Assembly: GCF_020829625.1 (NCBI RefSeq)
Contig: NZ_JAIVFX010000002.1
Location: 1 to 64,000 of the forward strand
DNA: 64,000 bases
From: Nostoc sp. XA010
GTDB lineage: Bacteria; Cyanobacteriota; Cyanobacteriia; Cyanobacteriales; Nostocaceae
Direction: 5' to 3'
Position numbers and translations under genes: made by a program. Below are positions 28,341 to 36,223 of this stretch, in pieces (position 1 is the first letter of the stretch; every line of letters starts with the position of its first letter). Under the pieces are notes generated by a model. That model searched no databases and was not told the DNA's origin. It saw only the letters and a list, made by a program, of their open reading frames with translations.

Positions 28341-28916
28341 ATGATTCAACTTAAAACCCAATTCACCCTCGAAGAATTTCTCGCACTTCCCGAAGGAGAT
28401 ATTACCTACGAACTCATTGATGGAGAAGCTGTTCCCAAATTCAAAAACGATGAGATGGCACCAAAATTTTTTCATAGTTCTATAACAGGTGCGTTATTTA
28501 TACTATTGTCTGCATGGGCGCAAGGAAAGGGGCGGGTTGTAATTGAATGGGCAATTAAGCTAACAAGAAATCAACAAGACTGGGTTCCTGTAGCAGATTT
28601 GACTTATGTTTCTTATAATCGTCTTTCTGCTGATTGGTTGCAAGATGAGGCTTGTCCTGTTGCACCCGAATTAGTCATTGAAATTATCTCCCCCGGTCAA
28701 ACTTTCGGAGAAATGACCGAAAAAGCCACTGATTATCTAAAAGCTAAAGTTCAACGAGTTTGGATTATTGATTTTAGAGCAAAAACTATTACTATTTTTT
28801 TTCCTGATATTCTCCCTCAAACCAAACGTGGTATCGATAGTTTAGAAGATTCCTTATTTGAAGGGCTGCAAATTACACCTCAAGAAATCTTTCAACAAGC
28901 AAGAATTTCCTGCTGA
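28341..28916 (+). CDS. Uma2 family endonuclease
   Basis: A 191-residue Uma2/DUF820 protein. Visible blocks: FTLEEFLALPEGDITYELIDGE at the N-terminus, WVPVADLTYV and APELVIEIISPGQTFGEMTEKATDYLKA (the acidic core, D then ExxS), and VWIIDFRAKTITIF. The first of three tandem Uma2 genes. The last 54 bp of this gene are also copied downstream (29514-29567) as part of the 651-bp duplication. Confidence 0.9.
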   Translation: MIQLKTQFTLEEFLALPEGDITYELIDGEAVPKFKNDEMAPKFFHSSITGALFILLSAWAQGKGRVVIEWAIKLTRNQQDWVPVADLTYVSYNRLSADWLQDEACPVAPELVIEIISPGQTFGEMTEKATDYLKAKVQRVWIIDFRAKTITIFFPDILPQTKRGIDSLEDSLFEGLQITPQEIFQQARISC

Positions 28917-28947
28917 TGTTAGCAACAAAGACACAAGGAAAGGTTTA

Positions 28948-29511
28948 ATGAATACTGTTGTGCTAAATTTAGAACCGATTGCTCATTTAAGCGATGAGCA
29001 ATTTTATCAATTGTGCGTTGCCAATCGTGATTTAAGCCTGGAAATGAATGCAGCCGGAGAATTAATAATTGTGCCACCAGTAGGAGGAGAAAGCGGAAAT
29101 CAAGAAGCAGATTTAATTACAGACTTAAATAATTGGAATCGTCAAGCAAAATTAGGGAAAGTTTTTAGTTCTTCAACTATCTTTATACTTCCCAACGGTG
29201 CAAAACGTTCCCCTGATGCTGCTTGGGTAAAATTGGAGCGATGGGAAGCTTTAACACCAGAACAACGAAAAAAATTTCCGCCACTTGTACCCGACTTTGT
29301 GATTGAACTGCGATCGGAGACAGATCGCCTTGCACCAATTCAAGAGAAAATGCAGGAATATATTAAAAATGGTCTGCGTTTGGGTTGGCTGATTAATCCT
29401 CAAGATCGTCAAGTTGAAATTTACCGACTTTTGAAAGCTGTAGAAGTTATACAAATGCCAGCAATTGTTTCTGGAGAAGATATATTACCTGGATTTGAAT
29501 TGCAAGTATAG
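28948..29511 (+). CDS. Uma2 family endonuclease, tandem copy 1
   Basis: A 187-residue Uma2 protein of a different subgroup from its neighbour at 28341: SDEQFYQLC, ELIIVPPVGGESGNQEA, SPDAAWVKLERW, PDFVIELRSETDRL (core) and GLRLGWLINPQDRQVEIY. The ATG at 28948 follows GGAAAGGTTTA, a ribosome-binding site. It is nearly identical to the next gene; about ten residues differ, most near residues 24-60. Copy 1 of a direct 651-bp repeat. Confidence 0.9.
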   Translation: MNTVVLNLEPIAHLSDEQFYQLCVANRDLSLEMNAAGELIIVPPVGGESGNQEADLITDLNNWNRQAKLGKVFSSSTIFILPNGAKRSPDAAWVKLERWEALTPEQRKKFPPLVPDFVIELRSETDRLAPIQEKMQEYIKNGLRLGWLINPQDRQVEIYRLLKAVEVIQMPAIVSGEDILPGFELQV

Positions 29512-29598
29512 GAGGGTTGCAAATTACACCTCAAGAAATCTTTCAACAAGCAAGAATTTCCTACTGATGTTAGCAAGAAAGACACAAGGAAAGGTTTC

Positions 29599-30162
29599 AT
29601 GAATACTGTTGTGCTAAATCTAGAACCAATTGCTCATTTAAGCGATGAGCAATTTTATCAATTGTGTATTGCCAATGGTGATTTAAACCTGGAAATGAAT
29701 GCATCTGGAGAATTAATAATTGTGCCACCAGTAGGAGGAGAAAGCGGAAATCAAGAAGCTGGACTGATCGCTGATTTAGAAATTTGGAATCGTCAAGCAA
29801 AATTAGGGAAAGTTTTTAGTTCTTCAACTATCTTTATACTTCCCAACGGTGCAAAACGTTCCCCTGATGCGGCTTGGGTAAAATTGGAGCGGTGGGAAGC
29901 TTTAACACCAGAACAACGAAAAAAATTTCCGCCACTTGTACCCGACTTTTTGATTGAACTGCGATCGGAGACAGATCGCCTTGCACCAATTCAAGAGAAA
30001 ATGCAAGAATACATTAAAAATGGTCTGCGTTTGGGTTGGTTGATTAATCCTCAAGATCGCCAAGTTGAAATTTACCGACTTTTGAAAGCTGTAGAAGTTG
30101 TGCAAATGCCAGCGATTGTTTCTGGAGAAGATATATTACCTGGATTTGAGTTGCAAGTATAG
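29599..30162 (+). CDS. Uma2 family endonuclease, tandem copy 2
   Basis: A 187-residue protein almost identical to the gene at 28948 (ten residues differ by my count, such as QLCVANRDLS against QLCIANGDLN). All core Uma2 residues are kept, including the PDFLIELRSETDRL segment. The ATG at 29599 follows GGAAAGGTTTC. The replacements cluster in the N-terminal third, which may reflect conversion of the rest or divergence of a recognition surface. Confidence 0.9.
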   Translation: MNTVVLNLEPIAHLSDEQFYQLCIANGDLNLEMNASGELIIVPPVGGESGNQEAGLIADLEIWNRQAKLGKVFSSSTIFILPNGAKRSPDAAWVKLERWEALTPEQRKKFPPLVPDFLIELRSETDRLAPIQEKMQEYIKNGLRLGWLINPQDRQVEIYRLLKAVEVVQMPAIVSGEDILPGFELQV

Positions 30163-30164
30163 GT

Positions 30165-30615
30165 AAATGATAAGCCTGAAGGTATAGCTTTGCTATACCA
30201 CATTATCCCAAAAAATACTGCACTTTTGATGTGGCGCGATCGCATACCCGGCTACCGTAGGCGATCGTATATCGCAACCGAGCAAAGCCAAGTAGCTGAA
30301 CTTGAGTTGCAGCTTTGTCGAGTTAGTTATATTCTCAAATTGCTTGGAATAACAGATTTACTTGCGAAAACTTTCCGACAAAGGAATTAATCTCAGGGAA
30401 AGGTCCTACGAAATTCAACAAAGCGTGTTAAAAATGGTAACTGAGTCAAAAACACAGCTTTTGAAAGAGTAGGGAAGGTTGATTACCGAAGTATCATCAA
30501 CATCTAGGGTAGAAAAATTTAATATAATTAGCTGTTCTAAAGAATGGTTAAACCTGTTGGTGTACTTGACTAATCAAGCAAGTAATAAGTTTGCAAGTAT
30601 AAGGTATAGGTTTCA
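30165..30615. other. Spacer with a repeat and no clear gene
   Basis: At 30237-30300 there is a repeat-like text CGCGATCGCATACCC / GGCTACCGTAGGCGATCG with CCGAGCAAAGCCAAGTAGCTGAA. Close to the same words occur at 28177-28218, so the repeat flanks the Uma2 cluster on both sides. An open frame at 30190-30390 crosses the repeat and is not a credible gene. Confidence 0.55.
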
Positions 30616-32364
30616 ATGGCACCGCCTCTTGTGTCTGTTCCGATGAAGAAAAATAAGAAACCGTCTCTGGTGCTGACGCTCTCGGCTGCTGGGCTATTGA
30701 TTGGTGTGGGAAGTGCAGCATACTGGTTATTAAGCCAGAGACAACGATCTTCTAGCGATTTGTTAGTAGGTGCAAATATTATTCCTGGTGATGCCCTGTT
30801 TGCGGTTTCTCTGACAACAGATCCCCAGCAGTGGCAGAAATTGCGGGAGTTTGGCACAAAAGAAACCCAAGCAGAACTGGACAGAAATTTAGTTGAATTG
30901 CGCGATCGCTTTCTCACTAATAACGGTTACGACTTCCAGAAAGATATCGCTCCTTGGGTAGGCAATGACGTTACAATGGCAATTCTTGCCCCAGCAATAG
31001 CGAGTAAAGCTGCACCCAAACCAGTTACCACCAATGAAGATGCTGCCAACGATCAGCAGTCGATGGTAATGGTATTACCAGTGAAAAACCCAGAAATCGC
31101 CAAAAATATTTTGGCACAACCCAAAACCCTTAAACAAGGCAAATGGATTGACCGTATTTATCAAGGGATCGCCATTAAACAAAGTGAGGGACAAGCAGGA
31201 GAAAACTTCTCAGCAGCATTACTAGATGGGCGTTTTTTAGTTATAACTGATAGTCCCAAAGCCACAGAACGAGCAATTGACGCTTACAAAAATCAAACAT
31301 CTTTAGCTACAACAGGGGGCTTTGCTGAGAACTTTCCAAAAATTGCCGACTACCAACCCTTTGGCCAGTTTTACGTCAATGTACCAACAGCAGCTAAAAT
31401 AGCCGCAGCTTCTCCAAACCGCCCTTTACCTGCTCAAGTTTTGGCTCAACTGCAAAATAACCAAGGTTTAGCAGGGACAATGACTTTAGAGGCAGAAGGA
31501 ATCCGTTTCAAGGGCGTTTCTTGGTTAAATCCTAATAGTCAACGGGTGCTGGCGGTAGAAAACAAAGCTGGGCAAATGCAAAACCGCGTACCAGCAGAAA
31601 CCTTAATGATGCTTTCGGGGGGGAACTTACAGAGGTTGTGGGGAGATTATGTTTTAACATCTCAAGGAAATCCCCTCTCACCGATCGCACCAGAACAATT
31701 TAGAGGTGGTATAAAATCTCTTACCACTCTCGATTTAGATAAGGATTTGCTCAGTTGGATGAAAGGCGAGTTTTCCTTATCACTGATTCCTACTACTCCA
31801 AAACAAGGTTCACCAGATGATTTTCGTCTGGGTTTACTCTTCATGGTACAGACAAAGGATCATAATTCAGCTGAAGCATCAATAAAACAGCTTGATGAGG
31901 TGATGAGAAATCAATACCAGTTCCAAGTCCAACCGGCGAAAGTCGCAGGACAACCCGTTGTTAACTGGGTTTCACCCTATGGTACTTTAACTGCCACCCA
32001 CGGCTGGTTAGATGGAGATGTCGCCTTTCTAGTAGTAGGCGCTCCCGTTACTGATAAAATTCTTCCCAAACCCAACACCACACTAGCTAGCACTATCCCC
32101 TTCCAACAAACAGTTCCCACAGAACCAAATCCGACAAATGGTCAGTTTTTCCTGGATGTGGAACGAACTGTGAAAAATTTTCCTTTACCAACTCTAATTC
32201 CCAATCAACAAGCTTTGCTTGATGCAACGCGCTCAATTGGCATGACATCCGCAGTCAGCGACAGTCGCAGTAACCTTTACGACATTTTTATAGCACTTAA
32301 AAAAGTTAGGAACACGACTCCCTTACCTAGTCCAGAAAGTAATAAGAGCAGTTCTGTTAGATAG
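30616..32364 (+). CDS. DUF3352 domain-containing membrane-anchored protein
   Basis: A 582-residue protein with one N-terminal transmembrane helix (about residues 18-40, LVLTLSAAGLLIGVGSAAYWLL) and a large exported domain of DUF3352 type. Blocks: IIPGDALFAVSLTTDPQQW, GNDVTMAILAP, FGQFYVNVPTAAKIAA, and a repeat-like second half with LLSWMKGEFSLSL. Its function is unknown. A start at 30643 (MKKNKKPSL) is also possible. It precedes ccsA by 187 bp. Confidence 0.85.
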   Translation: MAPPLVSVPMKKNKKPSLVLTLSAAGLLIGVGSAAYWLLSQRQRSSSDLLVGANIIPGDALFAVSLTTDPQQWQKLREFGTKETQAELDRNLVELRDRFLTNNGYDFQKDIAPWVGNDVTMAILAPAIASKAAPKPVTTNEDAANDQQSMVMVLPVKNPEIAKNILAQPKTLKQGKWIDRIYQGIAIKQSEGQAGENFSAALLDGRFLVITDSPKATERAIDAYKNQTSLATTGGFAENFPKIADYQPFGQFYVNVPTAAKIAAASPNRPLPAQVLAQLQNNQGLAGTMTLEAEGIRFKGVSWLNPNSQRVLAVENKAGQMQNRVPAETLMMLSGGNLQRLWGDYVLTSQGNPLSPIAPEQFRGGIKSLTTLDLDKDLLSWMKGEFSLSLIPTTPKQGSPDDFRLGLLFMVQTKDHNSAEASIKQLDEVMRNQYQFQVQPAKVAGQPVVNWVSPYGTLTATHGWLDGDVAFLVVGAPVTDKILPKPNTTLASTIPFQQTVPTEPNPTNGQFFLDVERTVKNFPLPTLIPNQQALLDATRSIGMTSAVSDSRSNLYDIFIALKKVRNTTPLPSPESNKSSSVR

Positions 32365-32551
32365 GGGAGTGGGGAGTGGGGAGTAGTGACATGAGGGGAT
32401 ACAAGGGAGAACTATTGAAGAAGTTTCTTCCTTATCTCTTCTTAATGCCTTACTCCCTATTTCGTATTTCCCCTGTCCCATGACCCTCTAAGCATATAGG
32501 ATCAGAACAGTCAGAATCCATATTTTAAATTATCCACGGAGAGAAGACTTT

Positions 32552-33610
32552 ATGAATTTGGTTGTACTCCAGAACTGGCTGGACAATGCCTCCTTTGCCA
32601 TTTTATTCCTAACAATGCTCGTGTATTGGGGAGGAGCAGCTTTTCCGAATCTGCCTTATTTAGCCGCTTTGGGGACAGCTGGGATGGCGATCGCTAATTT
32701 GTGCATGGCAACTCTACTAGGGGCACGATGGATAGAAGCTGGTTACTTTCCCTTAAGTAATCTCTATGAGTCCCTGTTTTTCTTAACTTGGGGAATTACC
32801 ACCGTCCATCTAATTGCTGAAAGTAGTAGCCGTAGCCGCTTAGTAGGAGTTGTTACAGCTCCTGTGGCAATGTTGATCGCTGCTTTTGCTACCATCACAT
32901 TACCATCCCAGATGCAAACGTCAGAACCGCTAGTACCTGCCTTGAAGTCAAATTGGCTGATGATGCATGTCAGCGTCATGATGTTGAGTTATTCTGCTTT
33001 GATGGTGGGTGCGTTATTAGCGATCGCTTTTTTAGTTGTGACTCGCGGTCAAAACATCCAATTACAAGGTAGTTCTGTAGGTACTGGTGGCTATCGAAGC
33101 AACGGCTACCGCTTAAACAAAGCATCTGAGCTAATTTCTCAACCATTAGCCCCTTCTGGCGAAAATAACGGCTTTGCTCGTTTTGAAACTAGTAGCAACG
33201 GCAACGGTAACGGTAACACCGCAGTTTTGGGTTTAATAACTACCTCTGAGTCTCAAATAGCATCTGCCGAACCTCTTTCACCCCAGCGCCTTAGCCTTGC
33301 CGAAACCCTCGACAACATCAGCTATCGCATCATTGGGCTAGGATTTCCCCTGCTGACAATTGGTATTATTGCCGGTGGCGTTTGGGCTAACGAAGCTTGG
33401 GGTTCCTACTGGAGTTGGGACCCCAAAGAAACTTGGGCATTAATCACCTGGTTAGTGTTCGCTGCCTATCTCCACGCCCGAATCACTCGCGGTTGGCAAG
33501 GGCGTAGTCCGGCAATTTTAGCCGCCACCGGCTTTGTTGTGATTTGGGTTTGCTATCTCGGTGTGAATCTTTTGGGTAAAGGTTTACATTCTTACGGTTG
33601 GTTCTTTTAA
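32552..33610 (+). CDS. ccsA: Cytochrome c biogenesis protein CcsA (system II)
   Basis: A 352-residue polytopic membrane protein of system II c-type cytochrome maturation, presenting haem to apocytochrome in the lumen together with Ccs1. The WWD motif lies near residue 288 as [18 protein letters not shown], flanked by conserved His in the preceding and following loops ([17 protein letters not shown]). Some databases call this family CcsB. A Gly/Ser/Asn-rich linker (SNGNGNGN) interrupts the middle. ATG at 32552 with GGAGAGAAG upstream. Confidence 0.93.
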   Translation: MNLVVLQNWLDNASFAILFLTMLVYWGGAAFPNLPYLAALGTAGMAIANLCMATLLGARWIEAGYFPLSNLYESLFFLTWGITTVHLIAESSSRSRLVGVVTAPVAMLIAAFATITLPSQMQTSEPLVPALKSNWLMMHVSVMMLSYSALMVGALLAIAFLVVTRGQNIQLQGSSVGTGGYRSNGYRLNKASELISQPLAPSGENNGFARFETSSNGNGNGNTAVLGLITTSESQIASAEPLSPQRLSLAETLDNISYRIIGLGFPLLTIGIIAGGVWANEAWGSYWSWDPKETWALITWLVFAAYLHARITRGWQGRSPAILAATGFVVIWVCYLGVNLLGKGLHSYGWFF

Positions 33611-33651
33611 GAACCGTTTAAATAAAACTACCCCACCCGTGCTGCCGCGCA

Positions 33652-33675
33652 CCCTCCCCGATGCTTTGGGGAGGG
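33652..33675 (+). terminator. Hairpin after ccsA
   Basis: CCCTCCCC (33652-33659) pairs with GGGGAGGG (33668-33675) over an 8-base loop, followed by TTGGGGAGGGG. This CCCTCCCC/GGGGAGGG text is a common Nostoc repeat and may stop transcription. Confidence 0.6.
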
Positions 33676-33833
33676 TTGGGGAGGGGTAACGCGAGAATTC
33701 TAGGCTAATTTATCGTACATCAAATTATTACTAAACTTTTATTTGACTAGCACTAAATCTATAAAATCATCATTTTGTTTCGGATGAACTGTTATATCCC
33801 TGGAAAATATAGATTTATTGACAGGAGATTTTT

Positions 33834-34142
33834 ATGGAAGATGGATTCGAGAGACTAAACCATGATGAAGTTGTGTCTATAGAACCAGACAGTTTTAATA
33901 AGTTAAATATTGCTAAAACTTTTAAAGTTCGTGATTTGATTACAGCAATTAAGGAATATATTGGAGCAGACGAGGCAGATGAAGTAAATTTGTATACCGA
34001 AGGATTAAATTGTGAGGTTTTGCAATTTAGTACTCAGGGATGGAAAAAAGGAAAAGTTAGACTTGCTTTAGAATTTTGTCCTGATGAATCTGAGTCGCCA
34101 CTTGATGAAATTTTTCAAAGGCTCAAACAAGTAGAAAACTAA
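33834..34142 (+). CDS. KGK domain protein
   Basis: A 102-residue protein with the KGK domain, named after GWKKGKVRLALEFCPDE at the C-terminal half. The N-terminus has LNHDEVVSIEP and FKVRDLITAIKEY. KGK proteins are confined mostly to cyanobacteria and have no known function. A GACAGGAGA ribosome-binding site precedes the ATG. It is the first gene of the accessory island. Confidence 0.85.
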   Translation: MEDGFERLNHDEVVSIEPDSFNKLNIAKTFKVRDLITAIKEYIGADEADEVNLYTEGLNCEVLQFSTQGWKKGKVRLALEFCPDESESPLDEIFQRLKQVEN

Positions 34143-34159
34143 TATCCAATTACGAAAAG

Positions 34160-34188
34160 ATCCCCGACTTATTTAAGAAGTCGGGGAT
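34160..34188. terminator. Strong hairpin after the KGK gene
   Basis: ATCCCCGACTT (34160-34170) and AAGTCGGGGAT (34178-34188) form an 11-bp perfect stem with a 7-base loop, then TTGAG. This CCCCGACTTC element is dispersed in Nostoc genomes. Confidence 0.75.
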
Positions 34189-34293
34189 TTGAGTCTCTCT
34201 ATGTTTGCAAATAAAATAGGATGTGCTGAAATGCTATCAAAATTCATTAATAAAATAAAGATGTACTAATAACTGAGAAAGAGTAAACCCATC

Positions 34294-35034
34294 ATGCTAA
34301 AGTACGATCCATTAGCTTGTTTGCCTTCATCTGAGGAACTGCCAGACTCTGACGATACCCCTGTGGATAATGAATTACAAGATTTAATTCCCGGTTTACT
34401 CAAAGCTACCCTAGCAATGGCTTGGCCAGAGCGCATGGATTGGTTTTTTGGTGTAGATATGGGGATTTATCATGACCCAGATTTACCAGCGATAGTCCCA
34501 GATGGATTTTTGAGTTTGGGCGTAGAGCGATTTTATGATCAAAACCTCCGCCCTAGTTACGTTCTTTGGGAAGAGAAGAAACTACCCATATTAGTGCTGG
34601 AGGTGGTATCTCAGACATATCGTGGTGAGTACTCAACCAAGAAAGCAGAGTATGCAAGATTGGGGATTTTGTATTATGTAGTTTACAATCCATTTCGTCG
34701 CCGTAAGCCACGTTTAGAAGTTTACAAATTAGTTAATAATGTTTATGAATTTCAAGATGGTAATCCTGTTTGGCTGCCAGAGATTAGTTTAGGAATTGGC
34801 ATAGAACAGGGAACTTATTTAGGCATTCCACGCGAGTGGATGTATTGGTATAACCAGCAAGGGCAAAAGCTTTTAACACCAGAAGAAGACAAAAAACTTG
34901 CTCAACAAAAAGCACAGCAAGCAGAACAAAAAGCGCAGCAAGCAGAACAAAAAGCGCAGCAAGCAGAACAAAAAGTTCAATTATTACAAGAACGGTTGCG
35001 ATCGCTCGGCATAGATCCTGATTCTCTCACCTGA
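34294..35034 (+). CDS. Uma2 family endonuclease with C-terminal heptad repeat
   Basis: A 246-residue Uma2 protein. The catalytic part has PDGFLSLGVERF, LPILVLEVVSQTYRGEYSTKKAEYARLG and LYYVVYNPF. The C-terminus is a coiled coil made of AQQAEQK repeated about three times, encoded by a 21-bp tandem repeat (about 34900-34975), and ends LRSLGIDPDSLT. Repeat number may vary between strains. Its 3' end text is echoed by a fragment at 35760-35803. Confidence 0.9.
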   Translation: MLKYDPLACLPSSEELPDSDDTPVDNELQDLIPGLLKATLAMAWPERMDWFFGVDMGIYHDPDLPAIVPDGFLSLGVERFYDQNLRPSYVLWEEKKLPILVLEVVSQTYRGEYSTKKAEYARLGILYYVVYNPFRRRKPRLEVYKLVNNVYEFQDGNPVWLPEISLGIGIEQGTYLGIPREWMYWYNQQGQKLLTPEEDKKLAQQKAQQAEQKAQQAEQKAQQAEQKVQLLQERLRSLGIDPDSLT

Positions 35035-35070
35035 ATTGCTATCAAAATTCATTAATGAAATAAAGCATAA

Positions 35071-35220
35071 CAATTGCGTAGACGCATTAGCGTTGGCGTA
35101 CCACTCCGTGGAAGCAAGCTACGCGGAGCGTGTCGCAGACAAGCCTCTCGTAGAGAAGCGGTAGCGACGTTCGCGTAGCGTCTCCAAGAGTTGGAGCGTC
35201 AGCGGCTTGTCGTTAGACAT
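35071..35220. repeat. Cluster of GC-rich REP-like repeats
   Basis: Several partly palindromic words (GCGTAGACGCATTAGCGTTGGCG, GTAGAGAAGCGGTAGCGACG, TTCGCGTAGCGTCTCC) are packed between the Uma2 and hicB genes. They belong to the dispersed family seen at 10085 and 27041. No coding frame. Confidence 0.75.
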
Positions 35221-35301
35221 CGCTTGGTGTAGATCCTGATTTAATTTAAAAAACTTCTGCTACATTAACAAAGTCCACACTAATAGGAAGTCAAGTAATC
35301 T

Positions 35302-35505
35302 ATGAATATAAAAGTAGTATTAGAACCAAGCGATGAAGGTGGTTATACAGTTTTCGTCCCTACACTTCCAGGATGCATTAGTGAAGGCGAAACTGTTGAT
35401 GAAGCAGTAGAAAATATTCAAGAAGCGATAAAACTTTACTTGGAACCACTGGAAGAAGAATTGATAATTGGACAGGGAGCCATAGTGAAGGAATTGGTTT
35501 TGTGA
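35302..35505 (+). CDS. hicB: HicB family antitoxin
   Basis: A 67-residue protein of the type II toxin-antitoxin HicB family. The HicB core is MNIKVVLEPSDEGGYTVFVPTLPGC followed by GETVDEAVENIQEAIKLYLE, the partial RNase H-like fold. It lacks an obvious C-terminal helix-turn-helix, as short HicBs do. Its stop overlaps the GTG of hicA by 4 bp, so antitoxin and toxin are coupled. Confidence 0.93.
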   Translation: MNIKVVLEPSDEGGYTVFVPTLPGCISEGETVDEAVENIQEAIKLYLEPLEEELIIGQGAIVKELVL

Positions 35506-35729
35506 CTAAAGTTCCTAGCTTGTCATACATTGAGATTATTACAGCTTTAGAGCGAGATGGATGGACAGTTGTACGTCAAAGAGGTAGTCACATTAGACTG
35601 CAAAAACAAATGCCGGATGAAGTTTTGAAATTGACTGTTCCTGCCCATCGGCCAGTTAAACGCACTACACTGGCTAAGATATTAAAACAAGCTCGGATAA
35701 ACTTAGAAAAATTTTTAGATTTGTTGTAA
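35502..35729 (+). CDS. hicA: HicA family mRNA interferase toxin
   Basis: A 75-residue protein with the double-stranded-RNA-binding-like HicA fold, known to cleave mRNA. It has LERDGWTVVRQRGSHIRLQK, with the catalytic His, and TVPAHRPVKRTTLAKILKQA. Its start is the GTG at 35502, inside the end of hicB (GTGA overlap). Both genes seem intact. The usual order in many genomes is hicA then hicB; here hicB is first, which is a known variant. Confidence 0.92.
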   Translation: MTKVPSLSYIEIITALERDGWTVVRQRGSHIRLQKQMPDEVLKLTVPAHRPVKRTTLAKILKQARINLEKFLDLL

Positions 35730-35756
35730 AGTCCAAACATTTAAATATTTTTATCG

Positions 35757-35803
35757 TTAGCGATCGCTCGGCATAAATCCTGATTCTCTGTCCTGAATTG
35801 CTG
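35757..35803. pseudogene. Fragment of a Uma2 gene 3' end
   Basis: GCGATCGCTCGGCATAAATCC and TGATTCTCT...CCTGAATTGCT at 35759-35803 match the 3' end of the Uma2 gene at about 34998-35041 with a few changes. It encodes the same IDPDSL-type tail but has no gene body. It is likely a scar of a lost Uma2 copy, and leads directly into the 21-bp array. Confidence 0.6.
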
Positions 35804-35810
35804 TAAAGAC

Positions 35811-36125
35811 TCATCAACAAAGCTCAAAGGTTCATCAACGAAGCTCTGAGGTTCACGAATGAAGCTCAAAGGTTCATTAACGAAGCTCTGAGGTTCACGA
35901 ATGAAGCTCAAAGACTCATTCACGAAGCTCTGAGGTTCATTAATGAAGCTCAAAGGTTCATTAACGAAGCTCTGAGGTTCACGAACGAAGCTCAAAGGTT
36001 CATTGATGGAGTTCAAAGACTCATTCACGAAGCTCTGAGGTTCACGACCGAAGCTCAAAGGTTCATTAATGGAGTTCAAAGACTCATTCACGAGTATCAA
36101 AGACTCGTCCACTAGTATAAAAGAC
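35811..36125. repeat. 21-bp tandem array of 15 units
   Basis: Fifteen 21-bp units start with TCATTAACGAAGCTCTGAGG or TCACGAATGAAGCTCAAAGG, and mostly alternate between AAGCTCTGAGGT and AAGCTCAAAGGT forms. No homology of sequence with the array at 2588, but the same period. Both strands stay open because 21 is a multiple of three; the apparent 123-codon minus-strand frame (heptapeptide repeats) lacks a start context and is not called as a gene. Confidence 0.95.
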
Positions 36126-36223
36126 TCATTACAGCAATTTTCATTTACTTAAACCACACTCTTGCCTTCTTCTTTGCGCCTCTGCGCCTTTGCGTGAGAC
36201 AAAAATCTTTCAGTAATTACGAA

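Larger units (their letters stand above)
28863..30164 (+). repeat. 651-bp direct tandem duplication
   Basis: Unit 1 (28863-29513) and unit 2 (29514-30164) start with GGGCTGCAAATTACACC / GGGTTGCAAATTACACC and keep an offset of exactly 651 bp to the stop codons (29511 and 30162). Each unit holds the last 54 bp of the gene at 28341 plus one complete Uma2 gene. Both copies are open, so the event is recent or selected. Confidence 0.93.

Noticed and set aside
30190..30390. 66-codon frame after the Uma2 duplication
   Set aside because: It crosses a dispersed repeat and has no start context.
35741..36112. 123-codon minus-strand frame with heptapeptide repeats
   Set aside because: It is the second 21-bp array read in frame; GTG start without context.
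35811..36125. CRISPR array
   Set aside because: Units are contiguous with no spacers, and no cas genes are present.
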